Part shown: piece by piece, positions 23,601 to 34,800 of the stretch | Numbering within the stretch: the stretch's first letter is position 1 | Layout: the number at the start of each line of letters is the position of its first letter | From: Nemertoderma westbladi | Taxonomy: Eukaryota > Xenacoelomorpha > Nemertodermatida > Nemertodermatidae | Assembly: GCA_032718475.1 (NCBI GenBank) | Contig: JAUCBJ010006592.1 | Location: forward strand, 1 to 57,396 | Length of the DNA: 57,396 nucleotides | Direction: 5' to 3' | Position numbers and translations under genes: made by a program | Notes under the pieces: generated by a model | Told to the model about the DNA's origin: nothing | The model's database searches: none | The model's input: the letters and a program-made list of their open reading frames with translations, nothing else

Positions 23601-24409
23601 GTACTCTCAGAATCATTAGAGGGAGCCCAGCGGCTCCTCAGCTCATTAGAACATGCTGCTTCTAGTGTTGGTCTTTTTATTAACTCCAGAAAGACCAAAA
23701 TTCTGACAGTTAACTTTGAAAGTCCTCAGCAAGTCTCTGATCGGATGAGCATAAGCTCAAATGATGGTATGCTTGAGCATGTGGACGACTTCTGTTACCT
23801 GGGATCATGGATCCGGAAGTCAGGTGAGGACCTTCGAATACGTAAGGGAAAGGCATGGGCAGCCTTGAATAGGCTTTCCAGGATTTGGAAGTCACCTAGA
23901 ATTAATCGGAAACTTAAGGTCCGATTATTTAGAGCAGCAGTAGTTCCAGTACTCCTCTACGGGAGTCCATGCTGGGCTCTAACTGCTGAGGACACCAAAT
24001 CTCTGGATGGCACATTCACAAGAATGCTACGCCGGGTACATTGTGTCAAGTACAATGCACACATCTCCAACCAGACATTATATAACATTGGAGGTGTCTC
24101 ATTGGTTCCCCCAAGCTTGACACTAGAACAAAATCGCCTCCGCTTTGCAGGACATTGCTTTCGCCGTGAGGACCAGCCAGTGCATAATCTTGTACTTTGG
24201 CAGCCTCATGGAGTGAATAAGCATGGTGGACAGCCCATGACTTTCTTGAGACGCATCTTAAAGGACACTGGCCTTAAAGATGCGGATGATCTAGCAAATG
24301 TCATGGGTGATAGGGAGTTGTGGTGGTGCAATTTTGTTGACAAGCCGGCACAGCATTCTTAAAAATGCAGCTGCAATGCAGCATGCCGATCCTAGTAGTA
24401 GTAGTAGTA
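20654..24409 (+). mobile_element. LINE A, full-length RTE-like non-LTR retrotransposon
   Basis: The element is 3.76 kb and flanked by an 11-bp duplication, gctcttcggca (20643-20653 and 24410-24420), inside the LINE B RT. It begins with caggt repeats and has a leader of about 650 bp. The leader contains an imperfect internal repeat (about 20852 and 20960). One large ORF follows, then a 3'UTR of only about 30 bp before a (TAG)n tail (24393-24409). A single ORF, a very short 3'UTR and a microsatellite tail are RTE-group traits. Four other copies lie in this window (1-1084, 11294-11581, 47674-48790, 50329-50498). Confidence 0.93.
21306..24362 (+). CDS. LINE A ORF: APE endonuclease-reverse transcriptase, intact
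   Basis: The 1018-aa single ORF has no internal stop. The endonuclease starts near residue 40 (ASVNTLTL), with GVQEHRM, GGIGLLMNP, FLGDFNASL, SQIDHILF and FSSDHRLIV supplying the Asn, Glu, Asp-Asn and Ser-Asp-His catalytic residues. RT has KLVPVPKKGN, QNGFRKGRGTMEP, VIFVDFFKAFDS, VLQGDTLAPFLF and LDFADDLGVL. The thumb and C-terminal region ends with CWAL, CVKYNAHISNQTLY and FAGHCFRRED. The ATG at 21306 is the first in frame, but the domain could start at a later Met. An overlapping frame, 21059-21418, is Pro-rich and looks non-coding or a short leader. All catalytic residues that I can align are present. Confidence 0.92.
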   Translation: MTFLAQTLGHQGGQIVMGRAILELEATLMFHPDQQSHRLARLASVNTLTLGSPMRQGELTALADKLSLSAVGVQEHRMQTGQTDEVLIKDMGGGWRLALASADDSGNGGIGLLMNPTAHAALDKIDQISNRIIRCHFSCSGRLAKKFPKVVLIVCYSPTSVAPVEEVENFYHNLQAATDGVDQHAFLTFLGDFNASLHQSPTSPWVYSNSVNRNSVHLQDFISGNGLFSAGTQFKKRTGKLWTHSGPSGHKSQIDHILFRRKYRSSIQDCNAFTLRPFSSDHRLIVAKVRLSLRASRTTKSALPRHDWSSLLQQPSVRSSFTLQLSNRYEALASEAADHCEGYTAFTEAVKLAAAETVPVYPRNRKRAPWTDNKIQKCRNDLHKAQKESRLKQTTAAKNAVKAASRSLNRQYSVNLQELINQQVDAINDADDSRQSSQAWKSINLLTGRKSQPTTKVKAESPADRLNGWKAHFEKLLNNDRVLPDNFIEVKVSESVLPDIPIGDISFAEVKAAAKSIKTNRASGVDGVPPEVFKIPECLKLIYPIIVDMYRTTRVPQEMKTNKLVPVPKKGNLTLYGSFRGISLISIAAKLYNRILLNRIRDPIERLLCGNQNGFRKGRGTMEPILALRRVIEELSKKKDRHLAVIFVDFFKAFDSVSRSRMFSILSLYGIPDEIIAAIRSVYDGSTTFVSTVDGDTEPFEVLWGVLQGDTLAPFLFIIVVDYVLRMSLDHHNDDGVMITPPTGSRSRGNPAKYLTDLDFADDLGVLSESLEGAQRLLSSLEHAASSVGLFINSRKTKILTVNFESPQQVSDRMSISSNDGMLEHVDDFCYLGSWIRKSGEDLRIRKGKAWAALNRLSRIWKSPRINRKLKVRLFRAAVVPVLLYGSPCWALTAEDTKSLDGTFTRMLRRVHCVKYNAHISNQTLYNIGGVSLVPPSLTLEQNRLRFAGHCFRREDQPVHNLVLWQPHGVNKHGGQPMTFLRRILKDTGLKDADDLANVMGDRELWWCNFVDKPAQHS

Positions 24410-25526
24410 GCTCTTCGGCAACTGGAGACTTGGGCGTCAGAATGCCAGCTAAACTTAGCTGCTCATAAATGTTTTGCGGTTTATATTGGTGCGACTAATC
24501 CTAAGCATATATATTTTTTAAACAGTGCTGTGCTTAAATCTGAATCCTCCTGTAAAGATCTTGGCCTTTTAATTGCCCCTGATCTCAAGTTTAATATTTA
24601 CTGCAAGGCTCAGGTTGCGAAAGCCTTTAGAGTAATTAACATGCTTTTTAGAAACATTGTCTCCACAAACAAGTCGGCTTTACTAACAGCATATAAATCT
24701 ATGGTGCGTCCTCTACTTGAATATTGTACCCCTGTGTGGTCTCCATTTACAAAGAGATTTATAAACCTCGTGGAACGTGTACAACGGTACTTCTGTAGGC
24801 GACTCTTTCTTAGGTGCAATCTGTCCCCCGCTACTTATATTGATCGCTTACATTTTTTGAATTTGCAGCCGCTAGAGGTACGTAGACATGTTTTCGATTT
24901 AAAGATGGTCTACCGTATAAAACACGGACTGGTAGATCTTGAGAGCGCCCAGTACTTTTCTGAGCCGCCTCGTTCAGGTCTGAGAGGCCACAACCAAAAG
25001 CTTTTTGTACCTCGCTGTCGGCTGCAGATATACAAACATTATTTTTCAAATCGTGTTGTGCCGCTCTGGAACTCCTTGCCGTCTGAAACTGTTGGTGCAA
25101 AATCAATTTCAATATTTTCTCATTTGCTACTTGATTTCGATTTTATGCCTTTCTGTAACTTTGATATCTGATATAATTTAATTATTGTTCATATCATCCA
25201 TGGTCCAAATTTTAGTTTTACTTATACCCAATTTCTTACCGTCCGTGAGTGTAGCTGAAATGATTTTATTTCTGAAAATTTTTATAAATCCGTTTTTCCT
25301 CATAATTGTTATTGCTGTTTTTACATGTGTTTTCATTGTATCGTCCGAAATTCTACATCCTACTGTATGTATACTCATAAATCTACTGTATGTATAGTGA
25401 ACTTTAAACCTACACTGTAAGTGCCTGGTGCCTAGTGGTGGTCTCCCTCTAACGTGTTTTATTTGTTTGTATAAATTGTTGTATTTTTTACCATTAAAGA
25501 GCGCTAATAATAATAAAGTACCGGTA

Positions 25527-25737
25527 CCGGTATTTATTTATTACCGGTAGTTAGTACCAGGAGTATTTATTTATTAGTTTAGTACAGTAGTAACGGTCTG
25601 GTAGTATTTATTTATTTATTAGTTTAGTAGGCCTAGTATTTTTTTATTAGTTTAGTACCGGTAGTATTTATTTATTAGTTTAGTATTTGGCCAATTTATT
25701 TATTAGTGTAGTAGTATTTATTGACTTTTTTAGTTGT
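25527..25737. repeat. AT-rich minisatellite, degenerate 'tatttatttattagtttagta' units
   Basis: Roughly six irregular copies of a 25-40 bp unit, several carrying the palindrome taccggta. It lies directly between the LINE B tail and the BEL-1 target duplication. Confidence 0.8.
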
Positions 25738-25752
25738 TTAGGGGGCTTAGGC

Positions 25753-26902
25753 TGTTCGCGCTTTTAAGACCTTTGGCAGTTTAACCCGCCAAATCTATAT
25801 GTCTTCTAGGTTATAAATCGACTTTAGCCTATGACAAGTATTTGACACAAATAAATCCAACATTAGCCGAAGCCAGTCTATGCGCGACCATTCACCCGCT
25901 GGATATGCCCGGGAGACTGGATTCGGATGCTTTAATTTGATTGCGGTGCAGGCCTACCGTACTATTCGATTGATCGTTAATATATAATCTCTGACAAATA
26001 TCATTCACTTTCGGGAAATATTAGCAGTTCCTTTAGGACGTGGCGCTCTATCTATATAAACAGAGCTATGGCTTACCCTAAACACAACGGAATGGATTAT
26101 AAGTTACACATAAAGCGCATTCTTTAGGAGATGCTTTGTTACGCGGACAAGCACATACAGACTATTGCACACCGCTGCACACTGAATTGCCGATAGTCTC
26201 TGATTTTAATCATATATAAAGAGAATAGCAACTGACATTTGTAGGGCCTATAAAATAGCATTCAATTCACTACAAACCACGATAATATAAGTCGCAATTG
26301 CTATATGTAACCGGTCTCTCTAACCTTAGTGTATCAAGAAGATCGGGGTTTCTGATCGTTTATCGTTATTCTCCAAATAACAATATGTAAACAACTGATA
26401 CAATTAATAACAAACAGTAAATAGCAGTAAATAATGTGCAATACAGCAGTAGGTACCGTACGGTAACAGTTATGTGTTCTTATAATTAAAGCCGTTCTAA
26501 TGCTGGAATAATACAGAATAATTCCATAGCCGATGTTCATGGCATCAGGAAAACCAACACACTGAAACCTGTGAGCTGTTGTAGGCAGCTTTCAACACAA
26601 AGAGAAATAGCTCTCATTGGCAGAACTCCAGATTCTATAGGTTCCACGAACGTCTAAATGCCAAACCTCCCTAGCCTTTGCAGCCCATAGCCAACACAAG
26701 GCTAAATCGCTCTGCTTGGTTGACCTTGCTCTGGTTGGTTGATCGAACAGAACAAAGAGGCCATACGTACAGCAAATCAGCCAATCAGCCGGTAGCTTGC
26801 ATCATTTGAGTTAGGGAGTTTTTCTTTAGAGTATTTGAGCGCATTAAGGGAAACTGGATTGCGAAGCAAAAGGGCCAGTTATATCCCACAAAAGCTTTTA
26901 CA
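25753..26902 (-). repeat. BEL-1 3' LTR (left)
   Basis: 1150 bp, matching 36668-37817 with only about a dozen substitutions noticed by eye and no net length change. On the coding strand it starts TGTAAAAGC and ends GCGCGAACA. Confidence 0.95.
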
Positions 26903-27533
26903 CCGCTCCCAGAAAATGGGATTTAATTCTATAAAATATAAAAAATCACAGTTTCTAAAATATAAAAATACTCTAAACAGTTAGTCTTTCTTGCGTGGAC
27001 GGCGTTTACGCAGTTTTTTTTAAAGCTAGCAAGAGTCCTTTTCTCTTTGGGGGGAGCCACTTTACTAGGAGGGCTATAACTCCTGGGTGAAGGGTGCAAT
27101 ATGATTGCATCAGAAGGTGTAGGTAGGGCTGGCAATCCCGGAGGGTTAGGTCGGGGTATCCGCCGTTTCGATATGCTTCTCCTCGAGCTGATTTTCCTCC
27201 GCTCGTAGCTGGATACGTTCATCCAAAAACTCTCGCAGAGAATAGGGTAGTCCAAGTTCGATAACTTCTTAGAGATTCTGGATTTCCCGATCGAACTGAG
27301 ATAAAGTTACTTTGTTTACCGCTTGGACCTGCTAGTGCAATTTACGTTTATCTGAACAAGCGTAGGTTCCCTTTCTGATCTTTTGTAGAATAGCGTCTAA
27401 CGCGTTGGCACAACGCTCTCCTCCACTCTGGTGACAGGTTGTATCGGTGTTAAACCGGGACGATGGCAAGGGTCAAACGGCGACATTAAATGTCCGCATC
27501 CCAATCCGGCTAGGTAGGATGGGCTAATAATAT

Positions 27534-28519
27534 CTAGGAAGCCCACAACCGGGTGCCACCGACTAACTGTTCAGGTAACACTAGATCTTTGAACAGTGAG
27601 TACAGCTCGGGAGGATCCGTCATACTAATAGGATCAAGAGTTTGAGGTCTCACTAGGGAATGAGGAGGTCTGATCGAGTATTCCGAAACTCTGATCATTG
27701 GTTTATTTAAGGATCGAACGAGCGTAGGTGATACATCAAACAAATTTCGCTCGTAACTCCCGTAAGTATAGCAGGTAAAACCGTGTTTAGTGCAACGTCT
27801 CCACGGATGTTAAGGTCTTTCCGTTTGTTGGTTGGGTCTAGGGCACCCATCGCAATAATACCAAAGACGCACGTCTTGTAGGGGAAACGCGAGTGATCTC
27901 TCTCCAGTTCACAACACTCCCCCATCTGCTCGAAGCCATCCGGTACAACAGGTAGCGGTCGATCGGCGGTAAGATACATCATAGTGGAACAGAGCCATTT
28001 GAGTTCCACCATGCAGTCATGATGTATACCTTGAGGATATCGAGTTTCTAGATTCTGTTGACTGGTAATATTGAGATATGTTTCTCTCAAGAATTCCAGA
28101 TATTTGTTGAAGTCGCTGCATTTATCCGGCTCTTCAACATCTTCACTTTCGAGTCGGTTTCGAATAGAATTTTCGTGTTCGAGTCTCAGTTTATCGTTCC
28201 GCTTCCGCTGGGTATGATATTTAAATAAAACCATTTCCCTTTTGGTGTCTATATCGTCCGTATCGTGTAGGTCGATAGGATGACCAGTAGTTAAGAAGTC
28301 CATATACGTACCATTACGATGCGTATAGCGAGCGGTGAATTTTCTATAGTCCAACTCACGCTTGAGCTGCTCTTGGGACATTGGCGGTTCGATATAACGA
28401 CCATCGTCCTCCGCAGCAGTTGGACCAGCATCGCCGCGTATTAAGCTATCAACAAACGCCTGCAACGGTAGAGTATATCGCTCCCTGATACCAAGATCAT
28501 CTTCTATCAACTCAATCAC
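27534..28519 (-). pseudogene. BEL-1 extra ORF (ORF3), function unknown
   Basis: An open frame 28519-27707 encodes about 270 aa. After a frameshift near 27755 a second frame continues to 27534 for about 65 more residues (LFDVSPTLVRSLNKP onwards). The protein is hydrophilic and highly charged, with Cys in HDCMVELKWLCS and GECCELERD. It has no signal peptide or membrane segment, so it is not env-like. It has no RT, RNase H or integrase motif. No ATG precedes the frame: a TAA lies six codons upstream and the word ttatatagcag just before it resembles a splice acceptor. A further Pro- and Arg-rich minus frame, 27255-26929, may be its decayed tail. I do not recognise the family. Confidence 0.5.
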
Positions 28520-30237
28520 ATCTGCTATATAAGTTTATCCATATTATAATGAGTTTATATTTAGGCGAGCGGGCGTCGCTGCCTACCCCTCTCTGCCCCC
28601 GGACAGTGCGAGATCCTCAGCGCTGGTGTACTTTCGCCGATGTGCCTATCGCCAACGTCGTAGCTGCACAATGACTACAACAACCAGCACGAGTCACTCC
28701 ACCGTCCGTCCCAAAGGCTTAGATATACTTCAGGTTCTTACTGGAGAGTTAGGGCTACTTTCACAATTGCGACTCGCTACTGTAAACACACCTTAGTAGT
28801 ATAGTAACATTCACCTACAAACGCACAAATTCCACGTAACTGTCACAAATGGTACACATTCTATCACACATTCGGGTCATTTGTCCGTTAGTCAAGTGCC
28901 TTCCAGAATGTCACGTTGTTATTATGTATCCTTGGATACTAGCAGTGCGCTATTTATTCCCTATGCTATTCAATGGGGCAAGCCTTTATTGTTCTTTTAA
29001 CTCACTTCTAATTCTAGCGTGGTTGTTGCCATGGTGACATTATGGAAAGCTAGCGGTAGAATTAGGGTAATTCTCATGCATACAGATCTGGGATGCTATT
29101 TAATAGTAATTCTTTAATTGTCAATATCCTCTCTATACATGATTTTATGAATTTTATCGGCTATTGACTATATATTGGAGATTCTCGCACACAAATACAC
29201 TTAATAGAGTGAATCTCCGCTCCCATGATCTATTAATTAATGGAATTTTGGGAATATTATAAATTGTATAAAATAACAATTTATCAAATTCATTAAAAGA
29301 TGAATTTAAATTTATTCCCGTAATTTTATTATTTAATATTAAAATAGACACAATTTTATTCCAGAACAAGTCTGGGGACTGGGATCCTTGATTCTAGGAA
29401 TTTTGTCTTTTTAAGAGTATCGGTAAGTGCTACGATATCTTAATCGACTAGAATGTTAAAGGATCTGAAATTTGACAGATTTTATAAATATTAATAGTTA
29501 ATATTTAGGATGGGCACCGGTTTATTCCAGAACAAGTCTGGGGACGTTAACCACTGATTCTAGAATTTTGTCTTTCAAGTATATCGGTGAGTGCCGCGAT
29601 ATCTTAATCGACTAGAATTGCAGATGGTCAAAGGGTTTAACAGATTTATTTTGCGTTTTACGCTACTGTTAAAGGGACATCACGCTACTATATGTATTAT
29701 TTAATATACGGTATGAGAGCAATATCGCACGAAGCAATGTCAGTGTGAAGAGGCAAGTCGTTTCCAAGGTCTACCCAGAGCTTGGTTTAGCCGAGACACG
29801 AGGATCTGAACTTTGCATTCCTAATACTCTGCCTACCAATAATACTTGAATATAGTAGGAGCTTTATTGTACTTTAATAAGTACGGATATTTCATCTTAC
29901 TGTAGTTACGTATTTATAATATGATACGGACAGTCAGGAAAGAGAAAAATAATTATTTCTCGCCGTCGCACTAAATATATAATATATAAGGAATTAAGTA
30001 ATAAACACTAATATATTGCACTAATCTACTAAATAATCGCTAAATAACATTTGACTAAATAAAATTAAAGAAAACGATTATAATAAAATTACATAATAAT
30101 ACATACATAATATAAAATAATAAAAATAAATATAAAATAATATAGTCACACACCCACTCCATATGTTGTTACGTTATGGAGTCCCTAGATATTTGTCGGA
30201 TTAGGGAAGTGGTTGTAGGAAGAGTATCTTGCCTTCC
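28520..30237. other. BEL-1 internal noncoding region
   Basis: No gene seen. It separates gag-protease from ORF3, where a BEL/Pao element would carry RNase H and integrase. It is AT-rich apart from 28560-28720, which is GC-richer. Confidence 0.6.
29357..29620. repeat. Tandem dimer, 165-bp period
   Basis: Unit starts at 29357 and 29522 with attccagaacaagtctgggg. Both copies end with ttaatcgactagaat near 29455 and 29619. Copies are diverged in the middle. Confidence 0.85.
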
Positions 30238-33200
30238 TTAGTTTCCGGACAGTTTTCGGTCTCTTTCCAGTAAATATAAACGACCAGCTGGGCGCTTGAG
30301 TTGTTGTGTTACTTTCTCCGCTCCATTGGCCTGTCTAATCTCAGCCGGGTTAAGGTGGGGAGGCCATTCATCTTCTTTACTTAGGAAGTCGGGTTCACCT
30401 AACCAGTCTGGAGTATCTGTCAGTTCTTGAGGAGTTGCTCCTCTGGAGGCGATGTCGGCTAGATTAATCGTCTCGGGGCAATGTCTCCATTGATCTACAT
30501 TGGAGTTGATGTCGTCATTATCTGAGGAGTATGGTCTTCCCTCAGTTGGATCATCTAACTCACTGCTCTCATCTTCCCATTCTCTTACTTGATATACCTG
30601 ATCTTTCGGTAATCTTTCCATGAGAGTTCTACGGGAAGGGCCAGTAAAGTACCAACCCACTCTAGTTCTTCCCGCATAAGCTTGTAGTGGTTGCGGTTGA
30701 GCAGGCCGTTTCTCCAATGTCTCAAGCGCTTCATGCGCATTTTGACCGATGAGTATTTGGACTCCAGGGTAATCGGTGTTGAATCTAGGTATTTCAAGCT
30801 GCTGGGTGAAATCGTCCTCATCCCAGTTATAAGGTTCCACTTGGCTGGTAGCGAAGTTCTTTATCGCTACCATTTTTACTGACCTTATGCTGTGTTCTCC
30901 TAGTTCATCCTGGGGGGTGGACAACGCGCCTACATAATAATCCGCTATTACGGTAGATTTCCAAACCTGCATAATTCCTGACATGTTTAGCTTAGTTCGG
31001 AACTTGGGTTGTCCAGCAAAGATGTCTTCGGCTAGTTCTTTGTCGATGAATGTTCCTGTACTACTGGAGTCAATGAGGGCGTTCACTATATAACTCCTTT
31101 TAGGTCCGTGGACCCTTAACTGTACTACATGAAATTCTCGGATTCCTACATTGGAAGTTGGCGCTTTCCAAGATGGTTGTCGATCAGAAGTAGTTAGGGG
31201 GAGCTCACTGTCGGTTTCCTTCTCATACGTAAGTGCTCGATACACTGCGGAATTTATTAAGTAACAGGATTCGTTTTCGTCTGAGAATTCGTCCGTATAG
31301 AATCCTTCCATTTCAGAACTTTGGTCGGAGAATTCGTCCGTTTAGAATCCTTCCATCTCAGAACTTTGGTCAGTGTCGTTCACATCACTGAATTGGACAT
31401 GTAGTTCGGACTCACTTACCTGACTCGGGCTGTTTCTTTCGAATTCGGTGTGCAACAAAATATGATGTTTCGTGCCGCACTTCGCACACCTTGCGTTGGA
31501 GTAACAGGTTCGCCGTTGGTGTCCTCGTCTGAGACAATTATAACACAACTGCTTATCCCACATGACTTCACGTCTATCCTTTAATGATTTCTTTAGGAAT
31601 TCATTACACACATTTAAACGGTGGGGCCCGTCGCACAACACACATTTGGGCTTGATGTTACTTACTTTAACATGTGCTGTGTGGTGCACGCTCGTTCTTT
31701 TCTCGGGCTTTCTTCCGTGAATTCTTTTAGGAGACGTGGGAGGAGTTTTTCTTACCTGTTCTCTCCTGTCATTGGTTCGAGACTTGAATTTACTTACGTC
31801 CTTAGGCGTTGTGTTGTCATAGTAAGATCTTTCAGTGTCTTTCCCGCTGTTTTCCTCTCGAGAAGCCTGGCTTTCGCCGTCGTCTGTATAACACACTGGT
31901 ATTACCTTTCTCCTAGAAACGGGTTTCTCACTTACCTTATTTTCTGGTGTCTTCTCTCTGGACTGTTTTAGAAGCTGTAATTTTACCTCTCCATCTAAGA
32001 ATGACATGAGATCAGCCATGGTAGGGTCTCTTCGTTGTTGTTCTATCATATATAACACTGTCTTGTCCCAGCGTGTACCTACTCCGCCCTTGGGCAAATT
32101 AGATGCTAAGGCTCCTACAACCATAGAATTCTGGTATTCATGAGACTTACCTAACCAATCTAGTTGTCTACAGATCTCCTGAATATCGTCGGAAAACTCT
32201 ATAATCTCGCTGCTAAGAAACTTTCGGGGTGCCATTAATTTCGCATATAAATACCTAGCTATGTTAGTCCTATTACCATACCTGATGTTTAATGTATCCC
32301 AAACTTGTCTTAATCCATCTGGATGTCCAATAAACTTTAATGCCATTAACTTGGGAGATCCTTCCAAGCACTCGATGAGGAATCTAAGCTTTTCTCCGTT
32401 AGATAACACGGAGTTCTGTATGTTATCTTTGTAATATTCATTAAAAGGTAACCATTTCATCTCATCTCCATTGAACTTGACGATCTCTCCCATCTTTACC
32501 GCTTGACAGGCTTCGGTTCTAGCCATTTGACGCGTAAAACTTTCTTGGGCCATCGTATTATTTAATATCGAGTTATCGGTATATAAATTTCTCGGATTAT
32601 TATCAAGTCTATATGGAATATCACTGTCAACAGGTTTATAATTACCCTTAATAGGGTTTACTATAGGAGTTTCTACTTCACTAGCAGTATAGATGCGTGT
32701 AGGCTCCACACCTTGCGCATGAAATACTTCAGACCTAACAGGTTGACACATTGTTACAGAGGATGGTGGTATACCCTTTTGTAAATTTACTAACTTATCG
32801 CGTTCTGACGCGATACTCTGCTGCACTTCTTGCAATGCTAACCTACCCTCTTTTACTGCTCCCTTTAACTGCTCAACAGTCCCTTCCAACTCCCGGACCT
32901 GCTGGGAGGAACATTTACAATGTTCCCTCAGCTGCCCGAGCAGGAGACCCATCTCCCGTCGTCCCTCAGCTACCCACTCGACCGCCGAAGCGGGAGTCGC
33001 CAACGTAGTAGCGGGCAAGCGAGAGACGACGGGTGATAAATTCTTGATATCTCGCTCGGCATCCAGGATGGGTTCGGACTCGGGAACAGTCCTACTGGGC
33101 ACAGGTAGTTTCGTGCTGTGTAAAGGGAATTTAGAGGTAGGTTCGGGGAGTACAGGTGTCTCTATCACCGAAAGGGTGGCTTCGAGAACAGGCCTAATTA

Positions 33201-34410
33201 TTTCAGGCTCATCTACTACAGTAGGGAGTCTTTCTACGGTAATAATTTGGTCTGTGGGTTCTGTACTACCTAAGTCTGTGCTAGCTAGTTGCCTTCTCCC
33301 AGCTGGGAGCAGATTAGGCAATTTCTGACGGTGAGGCATTCTTCTACGTCTGTTGGAACGAGATCTATTTCCTCCGCCTTCAGGATCAGTGGTATCGCCT
33401 TCATCAGATGACGTAACGCTTGCGTCCTTCTTCTGAGGTTTCTCTGCCGTCGCTTCGCCTTCCACTTGAGAAAAGACAGCGTCTGTTGATTCTCCTTGGG
33501 TCATGTGCTCGGTTAGCAGAGCTTTCCATTGAGTCGTTTCTTGGACTTTAAGACTCACTCGCCAGAACCAAGTCTTTACGGCGACCCGCAACGACATATC
33601 TTGGCTTATCCTTGAGACTTTCTTATAGGCTGAAAGAATTAGTCTGATCCACAGAACTCGTTCGCGAACTTGATAAAGCAGCTCTTCCTGCTCCCGAGGT
33701 CCGTGAGGCCGCTGAAACATCTGCTCCTCCAATCACAACAGAGAGCTGAAGAATCTCTGTACACATCCTGCTGCCGACTCCTTCCACCTAGCCGAATCCC
33801 TAGTGTACCATACCACTCCCATCCTGTATAAGTCCTCCCAGCCAGCTTTCGATAAGTTAAACGGGAGTCCGGGTCCGGGGAAATTCCATTGCGTCTCGAC
33901 AATAGACTTCAGTTCCTCCTTCGTGTATCCCGCATAACTGACCTTGGTCGATCGCTTACTTCTCGCCCAATCGCTTTGGTGTTCCTCCACCGCAATCAAT
34001 ACCCTTTTGAGTACGGCTACAGGAAGGATGAGAAGGGGATCCGAATAAACCGCATCTGCCATCTTTGCTCCGCGCTCGGGTGTCAGCTCTACAGTATCCG
34101 CACTACTGGAGCTGTCGGGCCGCTGAGAAATAAGTTCTCGGCTCGAGTGTTGCTGCTGTTCCGCTGCTTCTTGGTCCCGCTTGACCTGAGCTCGAGTGCC
34201 TATGATAGACCTACGGTGTTGGACTAGCCTAGGGTCTGATACTACTACTGGAGGGATGATCTTTCTTACAGTAGGGGACTTGGACTTTGGTCTGGGATGT
34301 TCTATATTTTGATCTTGGTCACAGATCCTTTCAAGACACTGTCCAAGTCTAAGACTCATTCTAACACCTTCCAAAAGACTATCTGACAATACCCGTTTTG
34401 TGTCAGACAT
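30238..34410 (-). pseudogene. BEL-1 gag-protease polyprotein remnant
   Basis: One minus-strand frame runs 34410-30238 with two in-frame stops: TGA at 33733-33735 and TAA at 31342-31344. The gag part includes a matrix-like N terminus, a Gln/Glu-rich linker, a capsid-like domain (VKFNGDEMKWLPFNEYY onwards) and BEL-type zinc knuckles (CVLCDGPH, CYNCLRRGH, CAKCGTKHH). The protease-like region has ALIDSSSTGTFID, in which the usual D-[ST]-G is D-S-S. It is followed by LIGQNAHEALE and then directly by QWRHCPETINLADIASRG, the connector that normally follows RNase H. RT and RNase H were removed in frame. Gag would form the particle, so mobilisation would need enzymes in trans. Confidence 0.85.
31283..31372. 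repeat. 45-bp in-frame tandem duplication in BEL-1
   Basis: Units 31283-31327 and 31328-31372, both starting gagaattcgtccg. They add 15 codons to the polyprotein. One base change in the gag-proximal unit (Tyr codon to TAA) makes the stop at 31342-31344. Confidence 0.9.
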
Positions 34411-34548
34411 ATCTGATTTGTACAGTTGAATGCCTACTGCTATATTACAGTTAAAGCAAGTCTAGTAATTCAGTATCACTGTTAGCCTAGTAATTAATTA
34501 CCGATACTGCTACTCAGTGTAGTGTGATATATATAATATAATATTAGA

Positions 34549-34800
34549 ATACCGGTATGCTTATAGTATATATATAAGTATTATTACAGACTAGGTTTGT
34601 CACAGAATACCGGTATGTAATTTCAGCACAAATATATATAAATATATAATAGGCCTATCGTGAATACCGGTATACAGCTTACACTTATAGTATATATAGG
34701 TATAATTACAGACTAGAATTGATTACAGAATACCGGTATGATTTCAGCCTAAATTTATAGAAATAAATATAACAAGCCTATAGTGAATACCGGTATGCCA
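34549..34800. repeat. Tandem dimer of about 120 bp with repeated 'gaataccggtatg'
   Basis: Five copies of the palindromic core ataccggtat occur at about 34551, 34607, 34664, 34729 and 34787. They mark two diverged units that also share ttatagtatatata and attacagacta. Confidence 0.8.

Larger units (their letters stand above)
18561..25171 (+). pseudogene. LINE B ORF2 (endonuclease, RT), broken and interrupted
   Basis: The endonuclease begins at CCCFNARSLKNK, with TETWAND, GGGVALLVRN, GDFNLPLFDW and SEHATVSFD. RT has NYRPISLTC, YVDFSKAFDSVVH, SGTPQGSVIGP and YADDVKIY. It is then cut at 20653 by LINE A and resumes at 24410 with LETWASECQLNL through the thumb and C-terminal tail (RPLLEYCTPVWSP), ending 25171. 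Lesions are an in-frame TGA at 18919-18921, a one-base frameshift near 19770, and the insertion. No ATG precedes the endonuclease in this frame, so initiation may have depended on ORF1 or been lost. Confidence 0.8.
17483..25516 (+). mobile_element. LINE B, decayed CR1/L2-type LINE split by LINE A
   Basis: ORF1 (17483-18577) and ORF2 (18561-25171) are followed by a 345-bp 3'UTR ending in attaaag and a short TAA tail (about 25507-25516). A full LINE A copy occupies 20654-24409 with an 11-bp target duplication. Without it the RT frame is continuous across the junction at the residue level. Sequence between ORFs is short and overlapping, as in CR1-type elements. Confidence 0.85.

Noticed and set aside
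26334-26540. 68-codon minus frame in the BEL-1 LTR (again at 37249-37455)
   Set aside because: Duplicated by the LTRs only; composition-driven and no start context or domain.
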